Below are positions 6,454 through 14,048 of a DNA stretch of 15,044 bases, one piece after another. The first letter of the stretch is position 1. Every line of letters begins with the position of its first letter. The notes beneath the pieces are model-generated. The model saw only the letters and a program-made list of their open reading frames with translations. It did no database searches and was not told the origin of the DNA. The position numbers and the translations under genes were made by a program. This stretch comes from an uncultured beta proteobacterium (lineage in GTDB: Bacteria; Pseudomonadota; Gammaproteobacteria; Burkholderiales; Burkholderiaceae_C): the NCBI GenBank assembly GCA_903958915.1, contig CAJBVC010000770.1:1-15044 (forward strand). The letters are read 5' to 3'.

Positions 6454-7605
6454 ATGAAAAATCGTTACCGCAAAGGGGGTTTGCTGTTCGGACTGACGGG
6501 CATGGCCGCGGCAGTCTTTGCCCAGGCTGGCACACCGGGAATTGCCCTCGAACACCAGATGGAGCACCGCATCGAGTTGCTGGCCCAGGCGGGCGGCAAT
6601 GTGATGGCGTTCCCGCCCGAAATCATCATCAGTGACAGTCGCACCGACCACCAGGCGTCGCGCATTGTGAAGGGTGCACCCTACTGTGCCGAGGTAAGCA
6701 ACGAGACCACCGAGTGGTTGATGGACCCCGCTGGAGCGTCGGCGAACAAGATCGTGAAGAAGACTGTGGGCCAGATGTGCCGTGACAGCGAGGGACGCAC
6801 CCGCCAGGAGCGCGAAGATGGCGGTCGCAAACGGGTGCTCCTGCACGATCCGCTGGCACGCGAGCATTGGGTTCTGGACCCGGTAGAAAGGACCGCGCGC
6901 AAGACCGGCGTTGCGATGGTGACCATCGGCGCAAACACGGGCAACGAAGGTGCTGGCACCTGGCGCGAATACGGGCAGCGCGTACGCGATTGGGCAAGAA
7001 ACATGGCCGGGCGGGCACGCGAAGAAGTCATCATTGAAAACGTCCATCCCGGTGCACCAGGCGCACATCCCATGCCGCCAACACCAAACGCCGAGCCGGT
7101 GACGGTGACCCGCAATGAAACGGTATCGCCCGACGGAAAGCGCCGGGAAGTGGAAGTGCGCGTCATTCGCAAAGGCGGCCACGATGGAGCGGCCAGTGGA
7201 CTGCCTCCGCTGGCACCCCTCCCACCCGGCATCCAGCTTCAGGCGCACCGTCTGGCGCCACGCGGCCCGGGGGTGGTGACCGCATTGCCGGCCAAGGACA
7301 TGGAAGGCGTCAAGGTCCATGGTGAGCGCACCACCTGGACCACGGAGGCCGGCAAGATCGGCAACGAAAAGGCAATCGTGCAGACGCGCGAGGTGTGGAC
7401 CTCCCCCGAACTGATGCTCACGGTATACAGCAAGGACTTTGATCCACGCCAGGGCGAGGCGGTGTACCGGTTGTCCAACATCAAACTCGGTGAACCGCAG
7501 GCGTCACTCTTCAAGGTGCCACCAGGTTATGAGATCAAGGAGGCCCCCCCGCTGCCGAAACTGCCGGCGCTGCCTGCACCACCAGCCGCGCCAGCCAAAG
7601 GCTGA
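6454..7605 (+). CDS. Exported protein of unknown function in the ECF operon
   Basis: A 383-residue protein preceded by AGGAGA six bases before the ATG at 6454, which fixes this start over an in-frame TTG at 6430. Residues 1-25 form a signal peptide (RYRKGG, then LLFGLTGMAAAVFAQA). The mature protein is hydrophilic and probably periplasmic. Two cysteines (78 and 109) could form a disulfide. The C-terminal third has EVWTSPELMLTVYSKDFDPR and AVYRLSNIKLGEP, then LFKVPPGYEI, a pattern I recall from uncharacterised exported proteins in other phyla, where it is also of unknown role. It ends in a Pro-Ala tail (PPLPKLPALPAPPAAP). It follows the anti-sigma gene by 20 bases and is likely a target or signal input of that sigma factor. 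No enzyme motif is recognised. Confidence 0.85.
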   Translation: MKNRYRKGGLLFGLTGMAAAVFAQAGTPGIALEHQMEHRIELLAQAGGNVMAFPPEIIISDSRTDHQASRIVKGAPYCAEVSNETTEWLMDPAGASANKIVKKTVGQMCRDSEGRTRQEREDGGRKRVLLHDPLAREHWVLDPVERTARKTGVAMVTIGANTGNEGAGTWREYGQRVRDWARNMAGRAREEVIIENVHPGAPGAHPMPPTPNAEPVTVTRNETVSPDGKRREVEVRVIRKGGHDGAASGLPPLAPLPPGIQLQAHRLAPRGPGVVTALPAKDMEGVKVHGERTTWTTEAGKIGNEKAIVQTREVWTSPELMLTVYSKDFDPRQGEAVYRLSNIKLGEPQASLFKVPPGYEIKEAPPLPKLPALPAPPAAPAKG

Positions 7606-7815
7606 GGACTGCCACAAGTCCTTCGCGCGCCGGATAGACTTGCAGCGAGTACAGCAGGTGGCACGGAGTCGGCGCGCTGAGGCTGCGTGACGGCTTCGCA
7701 CCGGATGAGGCCGGTTTCGCGCCACTATTTGCTGGGTTTGTCGGATGCCGCTGGCCCACACGCGCTGGCGACCCTAAAGTGAGCGCCATTCCAACCTGCC
7801 GCACAGCGTGTACCT
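7606..7815. other. Intergenic region with several hairpins before the kinase gene
   Basis: Three inverted repeats lie here: GGACT/AGTCC at 7606-7621, GCGCGCCG/CGGCGCGC at 7625-7632 and 7670-7677, and ACCGG/CCGGT at 7700-7715. None has a T run, so none is a standard terminator. They may end the ECF transcript or fold in the leader of the kinase mRNA. No clear promoter was found. Confidence 0.4.
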
Positions 7816-9057
7816 ATGCAATCCTCCAGAACCCGCCCTTCCGAAACCATACAGTTTGGCGCCCGCTATGTGGTGGCCTGGTCCCTTGCGCTGGCCTTCT
7901 GCGTGGTACTGCTCTGGACTTTTGCGGGCTACAACGAGCGCATGGGCCGTGTCGGGTGGGCAATATCGACCATTGCATTGGTGGTGGTCGTGGGGGTACT
8001 TATCAACCACATCTCGCGCAGCCATGCATTGGCAGGCTACACCGACGCGCAGGTTCTCGCAAACCGGCATCTGCGTGTGCTGGAATTTCCAGGATCGGCC
8101 GACGAGGCATTGGACATGGCGGAGGCCGCGGTGCGCGGTCTGCGCCTTTTTGCCTCCATCGATGTAGACCGCACGTACCACCGCCTGACGGCGCGTCTGA
8201 AAAACATGGACCGCTACGCAATGGAGGGGACGAGCAAATCAACCAGCCTGGTACGCGTAGTGCTGGAGCCCGCGGATGGATTCTGCCGTGCCAACGTCAG
8301 GTTTGAGCCGGCTAGCGCTCCCTGGCTCGACTGGTGGGTCCTGGACAACGGCCGCAATCTGGACAACGCACTGACTGTCACCGCGCTGCTGGAAGAGCGC
8401 ATTGCCGAGCGACGGCGCAGCGACCGCGAGGCTGCACAGCGTACTGCCCTGGAGCGCCAGCTCGCACAAACCCAGCTGCACCTGCTGCAGGCCCAGGTGG
8501 AACCGCACTTTCTGTACAACACCCTGACCAGCGCCCAGGTGTTGACGCGCAGCGACCCGGTACGTGCCGACCTGATGCTGGGCCATCTGGTCGCATTTCT
8601 GCGCAGCTCGCTGCCGGGTGAGAATGCCGAGCAGTCCACACTGGGCGTGGAGGTGGAGCGTTCGCGCGCCTATCTGGACATTCTGAAAATCCGCATGGGC
8701 GAGCGGCTTGGCATGGTGGTGGACGTGCCCGACAGCTTGCGTTCGCTTCCCATGCCACCCTTGCTGCTGCAAACCCTGGTGGAAAATGCCATCAAGCATG
8801 GCCTGGAGCCCAAATCCGGCGGCGGCACCATCTGGATTCGAGCCACACAGGAAGGCGACATGGCGTGCGTTTCCGTGGCCGATGACGGTCTTGGACTGCG
8901 GGCCGAGTCCAGTGGTTCGGGTATGGGTCTGAAGAACGTGCGCGAACGGCTTAAGCTGCTTTTTGGAGAGCGTGCTGCGCTGGTACTGGCGACCAATTTC
9001 CCGGCCGGGGTTACGGCCAGCATGCGGATTCCTTTGACCAGCCCACAGAGCGCCTGA
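7816..9057 (+). CDS. LytS/YehU-family sensor histidine kinase
   Basis: A 413-residue inner-membrane kinase. Two hydrophobic helices lie at about 18-37 and 49-65. Residues 85-190 form a domain I cannot assign. A coiled segment (195-223, Glu/Arg-rich) leads to the His_kinase box LLQAQVEPHFLYNTL, with His231 as phospho-acceptor. The ATPase part shows the N-box LVENAIKHG (321-329), DDGLG (356-360) and GSGMGLKNVRERL (367-379). This is the LytS type of histidine kinase, which pairs with LytTR response regulators, and such a regulator follows after one base. The membrane helices are too few for the classical 5TM-LytS sensor, so the stimulus is probably sensed by the membrane pair or the unassigned middle domain. 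No strong Shine-Dalgarno sequence precedes 7816. Confidence 0.93.
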   Translation: MQSSRTRPSETIQFGARYVVAWSLALAFCVVLLWTFAGYNERMGRVGWAISTIALVVVVGVLINHISRSHALAGYTDAQVLANRHLRVLEFPGSADEALDMAEAAVRGLRLFASIDVDRTYHRLTARLKNMDRYAMEGTSKSTSLVRVVLEPADGFCRANVRFEPASAPWLDWWVLDNGRNLDNALTVTALLEERIAERRRSDREAAQRTALERQLAQTQLHLLQAQVEPHFLYNTLTSAQVLTRSDPVRADLMLGHLVAFLRSSLPGENAEQSTLGVEVERSRAYLDILKIRMGERLGMVVDVPDSLRSLPMPPLLLQTLVENAIKHGLEPKSGGGTIWIRATQEGDMACVSVADDGLGLRAESSGSGMGLKNVRERLKLLFGERAALVLATNFPAGVTASMRIPLTSPQSA

Positions 9058-9058
9058 C

Positions 9059-9826
9059 ATGACAACTGCCATCATCGCCGAAGACGAAGACATTCTTCGT
9101 ACCGAATTGCAGGACCGCCTGACCGAAGTCTGGCCTGCGCTGCAGATCGTTGCCAGCCTGGACGATGGTGCCGCGGCGCTGGAGGAAATCTGGGAGCGCA
9201 AGCCCGACATCGTGTTTCTGGATATTCGCATGCCGGGCATGAGCGGCCTGGAGGTGGCCGCAGCGGTGGTGGCGCAGGGTATCTCCACACAAATCGTGTT
9301 TGTCACGGCGTTTGACCAGCACGCGATCGAGGCTTTCGACCGCGGCGCGGTGGACTATCTGCTCAAACCGGTGACTGCCGAGCGGTTGCGGCACACCGTT
9401 GCGCGCCTGCAGGCCCGCACCACCAGCCCTTCATTGAGCGCCGACGCACTGGCCGCACTGTCACAGGCGCTGCGCGAGCAGCCCGAGGCGCCCAAGACCG
9501 CGCCGATTCGCTGGATCGTCGCCAGTAGCGGCAACGAAGCCCGCATGGTTCTGGTGGAAGACATCCTCTACATTCAGGCGGACAACAAGTACTGCGTGGT
9601 GATGACGGCAGAAGGTGAGTCCCTCATTCGCAAACCCATCAAGGAACTGGCAGCGGGGCTTGACCCCGAGATGTTCTGGCAAGTCCACCGCGGCACCATC
9701 GTCAATGTGCGCGCGGTGAAGTCATTGACCCGTGATGACGCCGGGCGCGGTGTGCTCAAGCTCAGGCAGCGAACGGAAACGCTGGCGGTGAGCCAACCCT
9801 TCATGCACCGGTTTCGCGGAATGTAG
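9059..9826 (+). CDS. LytR/AlgR-type response regulator with LytTR DNA-binding domain
   Basis: A 255-residue regulator. The receiver domain (1-120) has the acidic pocket Glu8/Asp9, phosphorylation site Asp55 in IVFLDIRMPGMSGLEV, the switch Thr83 in FVTAFD, and Lys103 in DYLLKPV. The LytTR domain (about 148-252) includes RMVLVEDILYIQADNKYCVV, the RKPIKELAAGLDPEMFWQVH helix and RGTIVNVRAVKSL, a typical beta-strand DNA-binding fold. It begins one base after the kinase stop, so the two form a two-component system. AlgR-like regulators in this group often control surface, motility or exopolysaccharide genes, but no targets can be named from this window. Confidence 0.95.
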   Translation: MTTAIIAEDEDILRTELQDRLTEVWPALQIVASLDDGAAALEEIWERKPDIVFLDIRMPGMSGLEVAAAVVAQGISTQIVFVTAFDQHAIEAFDRGAVDYLLKPVTAERLRHTVARLQARTTSPSLSADALAALSQALREQPEAPKTAPIRWIVASSGNEARMVLVEDILYIQADNKYCVVMTAEGESLIRKPIKELAAGLDPEMFWQVHRGTIVNVRAVKSLTRDDAGRGVLKLRQRTETLAVSQPFMHRFRGM

Positions 9827-9900
9827 AGCGCTCTTTTTTTGATAGCTGTCTGCGCTTGGTGCGTAAGCGCAAGCGACCCTTTTTGCTTGCAATACTATCG
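9825..9900. repeat. Comamonadaceae-like intergenic palindromic repeat
   Basis: A compact structured stretch fills the gap between two convergent genes. It has AGAGCGCTCT plus a T run (9825-9840), then the stem TGCGCTT-7-AAGCGCA (9851-9857 and 9865-9871). It is framed by the inverted pair GATAG (9841-9845) and CTATC (9896-9900). I recall very similar 'gatagctg..gcgctt..aagcgc' units scattered between genes in Comamonadaceae; that identification is from memory. The stop codon (TAG) of the minus-strand gene lies within the CTATC arm. It may work as a bidirectional terminator. Confidence 0.6.
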
Positions 9901-10629
9901 CTGCAACAGATTGACCAGTTCGGCACCCTCACGTGCCGAAGCGGCAATGGCCTCTTTGGTGACTTTGGGTGTCAGCCAGTGCAGTGTCAGACCCTGGGCG
10001 TCCCAGAGGGCCGCCACACCGCTGTCATGGTGCTGCGCCAGCCATTCCCGTGCGGGCGGGGTCAGGCGTTTTGGCAGTTCGGCGTCATTGCTCCACACCG
10101 CGTAACCACCGCCAAAGTCCCCAGAGCCCAACTGCACCCGCTGCGTTGGCTCCAACTGCACACCTGCAGCGCGCGCAGATCCAAAACGCTGTCGCACGTA
10201 GAGCTGCAACGCCAGCATCGCGCCCTGGGCCTTGAGCTGTGACATCAGGCCGGTCGAGCCCTCTTCCACCGTGAACTGGGAACTCTGTCCCTTTGGTAAA
10301 TTCATGAGTAACAGGCTGCCACGCTCAGGCTTGCAGTGGGGAGCAGTCCAGCGGGTGAAGTTGATGCTGGTGGCACGCCGCACGCTCACACCGTCGTCCA
10401 CTTCAGAAGCCAGTCGCAGCACCTCGACCGTCCACGCCACGCCATCGGTGGTGCCCGCACTGCGATGCAGGCCAGACTCGTCCACATCCACCGGCTCGCC
10501 CTGCGCAACGGAATTGGGATCGGTGAAATTGCCACGCTCGATCCTGCCGCGCCCTTTGTAGAAGAAAAAGCCGATCACGGCCAGCGCGATCAGCGCCGGC
10601 CAAAGCTGGGTCCACAGTTGCGGCAGCAT
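9895..10629 (-). CDS. Membrane-anchored protein of unknown function
   Basis: A 244-residue protein. One N-terminal hydrophobic helix (about 6-24, WTQLWPALIALAVIGFFFY) is followed by KGRGR, which by the positive-inside rule suggests a cytoplasmic C-terminal part. The rest is soluble and mixed alpha/beta, with GVAWTVEVLRLASE (63-76), SINFTRWTAP (88-97) and an acidic-to-neutral C-terminal segment. I recognise no family or catalytic motif. The ATG at 10629 is preceded by AGGAAGG eight bases away, which settles the start over the longer open frame to 10740. The gene diverges from the diguanylate cyclase and converges on the LytR gene. It may be a family-restricted gene. Confidence 0.8.
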   Translation of the reverse strand: MLPQLWTQLWPALIALAVIGFFFYKGRGRIERGNFTDPNSVAQGEPVDVDESGLHRSAGTTDGVAWTVEVLRLASEVDDGVSVRRATSINFTRWTAPHCKPERGSLLLMNLPKGQSSQFTVEEGSTGLMSQLKAQGAMLALQLYVRQRFGSARAAGVQLEPTQRVQLGSGDFGGGYAVWSNDAELPKRLTPPAREWLAQHHDSGVAALWDAQGLTLHWLTPKVTKEAIAASAREGAELVNLLQR

Positions 10630-10734
10630 GGGCGATCCCTTCCTGAGTGAGATCTCAGTATAGAACTCCACTTGTTTGCAAGCGTGGTATTCGGCAGCAA
10701 ATTCTTGGAGCGGGATTTTCCGGCGAGCAATCGT

Positions 10735-10747
10735 CACCAAATTGGTG
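10735..10747. promoter_or_regulatory. Perfect 13-base palindrome, possible operator
   Basis: CACCAA-A-TTGGTG is a perfect inverted repeat with a one-base centre. It lies ten bases before a TATGAT box, where a bound protein would cover the -35 region of the diguanylate cyclase promoter. The regulator is unknown. Confidence 0.4.
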
Positions 10748-10756
10748 CGTCTCCAC

Positions 10757-10762
10757 TATGAT
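10757..10762 (+). promoter_or_regulatory. TATGAT -10 box of the diguanylate cyclase gene
   Basis: TATGAT matches the -10 consensus at five of six positions and ends six bases before the ATG at 10768. The mRNA would have almost no leader. No convincing -35 element is seen upstream, which fits a promoter needing an activator. Confidence 0.45.
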
Positions 10763-10767
10763 GAAGC

Positions 10768-12510
10768 ATGCCCGTCTTGCACGCACTTTCTCTAACGTTA
10801 ACGCATGCCAAGTGGTGGGCGCTCTGCTGGTTCTTTGCCCTTGCGATGCCAACCATGGCGAGTGGCCAGACCCAGGCCGTGACCGACGGGATGGCGATTC
10901 GGAGTGGCAATGCGGCGTTGAAATTGGATGGGTCGTGGCGCTTCTCCGCCGGGACCGATCTGGAGGGCGGCCAGGTGCCGGCGCGCGCCCTGTTTGAGAA
11001 GTCCGCCGGGCACACGCTGCTGGTTCCTGGCAACTGGAGCGCAAAACAACCCGCCGCAGGGCAAGGAACCTACCAAGTCCAACTCCAGGGGCTAGAAGTG
11101 GGCAGACTGTATGCCATGCAGTTCAAGGGCATTTCCAGCAGTGCCAGTGTTTGGCTGGATGAAGCGTTGTTGGGACGCTGGGGCACGATGGGGCTGCAGT
11201 TCTTTCCAAAAACGTATTACTTCGAAGCCTCAACACCGCAGGCTCTGTTGTCCGTGTCAGTCAACAACCATCTGCTCAACTTTGGCGGCCTGTGGTATCC
11301 AGTGGTTCTCGGTCCAGTGGAAGCGGTGGATGCCGCCGCGCAGACTGATCGGTTTTATGAGGCCATTCTCATGGGTGGCATTGTGATCATTGCGATCTAC
11401 CACATGGGCCTATTTTGGTTTCGCCGTCAGGACCCAGCGCCTTTGCACTTCGCAGTTTTCTGTTTGATGGCGGTTTTCAAAGCCAGCCTCTCTGGTGAGC
11501 AACTGATGTATTTGCTGCTTCCTCAGTTGGATCAGGGTGTTGGCCTGCGCATTGCCTTTTTGCTGGTCATTGCCATGCCCATGGCCTTCTCGGTGTACAT
11601 CCACGCCTTGTTTCCCACAGCACGCTATGTTCCATTGATGAAGGCGTTGGGCCTTATCGGTGCACCTACGGCATTGCTTTGCACTTTTGGCACTTACGAG
11701 ATGATGCAAACGTGGTTCTGGGTCTACCAGCTTGCGATCGTGGGGGCCATGGTGCACATCATCGCCACCCTGGTGCGCGCGTGGCGCAGCCATCTGCCGG
11801 GCGCCGCCATCATGCTCGCGGGCTTTGTGCTGCTTTTTGTCGGTGCCTTAAACGACATCTTGCATGACAACAAGATCATCGTCACGTTTTACGCGCTGAA
11901 TCTGGGTGTGTTCGCGTTCCTGATCATGCAATCCTTGCTGATGGGCGGCATGTTTGCCCGCGCCTTCCAGCATGTGGCAGAACTCAACGAGTCGCTCGAA
12001 CACAAAGTGGCTCTGCGCACGCAAGAGCTGGAAGAACTTGCCCGTCGCGACTCCCTGACCTGGCTGATGAATCGCCGCTGGTTCTTGCAGGAATTGCAGC
12101 AGGAGTGGGAGCGCTGGAGCCGCTATGGTCACGACTTCTGTGTCGCCCTGATTGACCTGGACCACTTCAAGAAGATTAACGATACGCAAGGCCATGGCGC
12201 AGGGGATGAATCGCTCAAAAAGGTGGCTGCGTTGCTGCAAAGCCAGGTGCGCAAAACTGACCTGGTAGCACGTTATGGCGGTGAGGAATTCTGCATTCGT
12301 TTTCCATCCACCAGCGTGGCCGAGGCCGGCGCGGTGATGGAGAAGGTGCGTGAGCTTTGCGTTACTCAAAATGGGCTAAGTTTCAGCTACGGGGTCGCAC
12401 GGGCTTCTCACCGCACGGGGGCACAAGAACTGGTGGCAACGGCCGATCAACTCATGTATGCAGCCAAAGAGGCAGGTCGTAACCAAGGCCGGCTTGACAC
12501 TGAAGCGTAA
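10768..12510 (+). CDS. Membrane diguanylate cyclase, 7TMR-DISM-type sensor with GGEEF domain
   Basis: A 580-residue enzyme that makes cyclic di-GMP from two GTP. A signal peptide (about 1-32) is followed by a periplasmic beta-rich domain (33-190; GSWRFSAG, LVPGNWS, VWLDEALLGRWG) resembling carbohydrate-binding jelly-roll folds. About seven transmembrane helices (197-395) follow, as in 7TMR-DISM receptors, then a short coiled coil (402-425). The catalytic domain begins at RRDSLTWLMNRRWF. It has LIDLDHFKKIND (461-472) for metal and GTP binding and an intact active site GGEEF (504-508). The RxxD inhibitory site (Arg495-Asp498) precedes it at the standard spacing, so product feedback is expected. 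The sensor layout suggests response to an external small molecule, possibly a sugar. It stands alone and converges on the MipA gene. Confidence 0.93.
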   Translation: MPVLHALSLTLTHAKWWALCWFFALAMPTMASGQTQAVTDGMAIRSGNAALKLDGSWRFSAGTDLEGGQVPARALFEKSAGHTLLVPGNWSAKQPAAGQGTYQVQLQGLEVGRLYAMQFKGISSSASVWLDEALLGRWGTMGLQFFPKTYYFEASTPQALLSVSVNNHLLNFGGLWYPVVLGPVEAVDAAAQTDRFYEAILMGGIVIIAIYHMGLFWFRRQDPAPLHFAVFCLMAVFKASLSGEQLMYLLLPQLDQGVGLRIAFLLVIAMPMAFSVYIHALFPTARYVPLMKALGLIGAPTALLCTFGTYEMMQTWFWVYQLAIVGAMVHIIATLVRAWRSHLPGAAIMLAGFVLLFVGALNDILHDNKIIVTFYALNLGVFAFLIMQSLLMGGMFARAFQHVAELNESLEHKVALRTQELEELARRDSLTWLMNRRWFLQELQQEWERWSRYGHDFCVALIDLDHFKKINDTQGHGAGDESLKKVAALLQSQVRKTDLVARYGGEEFCIRFPSTSVAEAGAVMEKVRELCVTQNGLSFSYGVARASHRTGAQELVATADQLMYAAKEAGRNQGRLDTEA

Positions 12511-12568
12511 GCCTCCAGGGCAGTCCAAATCCGGATTGCGCCCGAACGAAATTTTGAGCAAGGCCCCT

Positions 12569-13390
12569 TCAATTAGACACCCGGGACTCTGACCGCCCCA
12601 GGGTCCAGCTCAGACCGATTCCCACGGCACTGCCGGTCGTTTGCAGGAACAGGGGACTATGCTGGTTGGCGGCGCCGGCATAGCTCTCCAGCCGGGCAAA
12701 ACCAATCAGCCGCAAGTCCTGGGTCAGCTTCTTCGTGGTGGCAAAAGCAAGACGGGTAGCGATCAGGCCTGCCTGCGCTTCAAATGCCGGGCGTTGCGAT
12801 GTGGCGTACTGCTTGTCTACATCGTAGAAATAGCCATTGAGCTTGCGGTCGCCAAAAATCAGGCTGGCGCGGGTCGACAAACTCCAGCCACCGCCCACAT
12901 CACGGCTTTCGTGCACCAGACCAGGCTCGAACGCCACGCCCTGGTCGCGAACACCGCCATTGAATTCCAGCACCGTGCGCAGGGGCAATTCCAGCCGCAA
13001 GCGGCTGCCGGGTGTAGGCTGTCCCAGCGTCCATTTCAGGCGCGGACCAAACTCGACCAGTGTGCCCAGATCTGGCATGCCGCGGCGCACGGGAATGGCC
13101 TCAGAACTGGCGGGCAGTGCACCAGAGAAACCGACATCCAGCTCCATGGTGTCGGTACGCATGACACGTGCACCAACACCGGAGTTGTCAGCACGGAAAA
13201 TTTCTCCACGGTACACAAAGACCGGCAGGACGAGTGCGCGAGATGCACGGTCGGACGAGCCCGGGTAAGCCGGTGTGGAGCCAGCGCTTGCAAACACACC
13301 CACTTCCCACAGCGGCAAACCAGCCTCCTGCGCCTGCACTGACAGTGCTCCAAACAGAAGGGTGGCGCAGAGCGTAATCGCATTTTTCAT
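12569..13390 (-). CDS. MipA/OmpV-family outer-membrane protein
   Basis: A 273-residue beta-barrel protein. The signal peptide is MKNAITLCATLLFGALSVQA, cleaved before QEAG. The barrel has the family pattern: ASAGSTPAYPGSSDRASRALVLP, then VFVYRGEIFRADNSGVGARV, and RRGMPDLGTLVEFGPRLKW near residues 105-125, followed by alternating amphipathic strands to the end. MipA in E. coli is an MltA-interacting scaffold in murein turnover; OmpV relatives vary in role, so a specific function should not be assumed. The ATG at 13390 gives a clean signal peptide; one at 13402 would add four residues. Neither has a good Shine-Dalgarno sequence. The open frame further upstream to 13537 is not family-like. The gene diverges from the fasciclin gene across an AT-rich region. 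Confidence 0.9.
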   Translation of the reverse strand: MKNAITLCATLLFGALSVQAQEAGLPLWEVGVFASAGSTPAYPGSSDRASRALVLPVFVYRGEIFRADNSGVGARVMRTDTMELDVGFSGALPASSEAIPVRRGMPDLGTLVEFGPRLKWTLGQPTPGSRLRLELPLRTVLEFNGGVRDQGVAFEPGLVHESRDVGGGWSLSTRASLIFGDRKLNGYFYDVDKQYATSQRPAFEAQAGLIATRLAFATTKKLTQDLRLIGFARLESYAGAANQHSPLFLQTTGSAVGIGLSWTLGRSESRVSN

Positions 13391-13580
13391 AGCAGAGTCC
13401 ATTGGGGTAAGTTGGGGAGAATTGTGTGCATAAAGCAATCTAAAACCGGCAGTGTAGCCAAAATTACTTATCAGTCTAATTAATGACATTATAGTATGTA
13501 TGGATACTATCTGGTCGCTACCATTCGCCTCAGCCACATTTTTGGCGCTTTCAGGTGAACCCTGTCAACCGGAGATTTTC
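13391..13580. promoter_or_regulatory. AT-rich divergent promoter region with a 7-base dyad
   Basis: This 190-base gap is far richer in A and T than its surroundings. ATAGTAT-GTATGG-ATACTAT (13491-13510) is a perfect 7-base inverted repeat, a candidate operator, and TATAGT (13490-13495) overlaps it as a possible -10 box for the fasciclin gene. On the minus strand TAGACT and TACACT with a 16-base spacer could drive the MipA gene. These promoter calls are tentative. Confidence 0.4.
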
Positions 13581-14036
13581 ATGAAAAAGACACTCATCGC
13601 TTCTGTGCTGGCCCTTGGTGTAGCGTTTTCGGCGCATGCCAAAGATATCGTCGACACCGCTGTCGGCGCAGGCAACTTCAAGACGCTGGCCACGGCACTC
13701 ACCGCTGCCGGACTGATCGATACGCTCAAGGGCAAGGGTCCGTTCACGGTATTTGCGCCCACGGACGCAGCCTTTGCAAAGATTCCGAAGGCCGATCTCG
13801 ATGCCTTGTTGAAAGACAAGGCCAAGCTGACCGCGGTGCTGACCTACCATGTGGTGGCCGGCAAGGTGATGGCTGCAGACGTCAAGGCGGGCAAGGTCAA
13901 GACAGTGCAAGGCTCTGAGCTGACCGTTTCCACCACCGGTGGTGTGATGGTGGACGGCGCCAAGGTGTCCGCAACCGACATCATGGCCGACAACGGGGTG
14001 ATTCACGTCATCGACAGCGTGATCATGCCCAAGTAA
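13581..14036 (+). CDS. Secreted fasciclin (FAS1) domain protein
   Basis: A 151-residue protein: a signal peptide (1-20, [20 protein letters not shown]) and one FAS1 domain. Domain hallmarks are the H1 box [14 protein letters not shown] (56-69), the [10 protein letters not shown] motif with Tyr89-His90, and the H2 box [13 protein letters not shown] (138-150). FAS1 domains mediate adhesion or matrix contacts; the bacterial single-domain forms are exported and mostly uncharacterised. GGAG lies six bases before the ATG at 13581, which decides this start over an open frame from 13500. The SOUL gene follows by 12 bases, so the two are probably co-transcribed. Confidence 0.95.
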   Translation: MKKTLIASVLALGVAFSAHAKDIVDTAVGAGNFKTLATALTAAGLIDTLKGKGPFTVFAPTDAAFAKIPKADLDALLKDKAKLTAVLTYHVVAGKVMAADVKAGKVKTVQGSELTVSTTGGVMVDGAKVSATDIMADNGVIHVIDSVIMPK

Positions 14037-14048
14037 CGAAAGACACCG

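Noticed and set aside
5965..7320. Minus-strand open frame of 451 codons
   Set aside because: It is the antisense shadow of the anti-sigma gene and the exported-protein gene, which have good starts, a ribosome site and a signal peptide.
8239..9306. Minus-strand open frame of 355 codons
   Set aside because: It is opposite the histidine kinase and response regulator, both with complete catalytic motifs.
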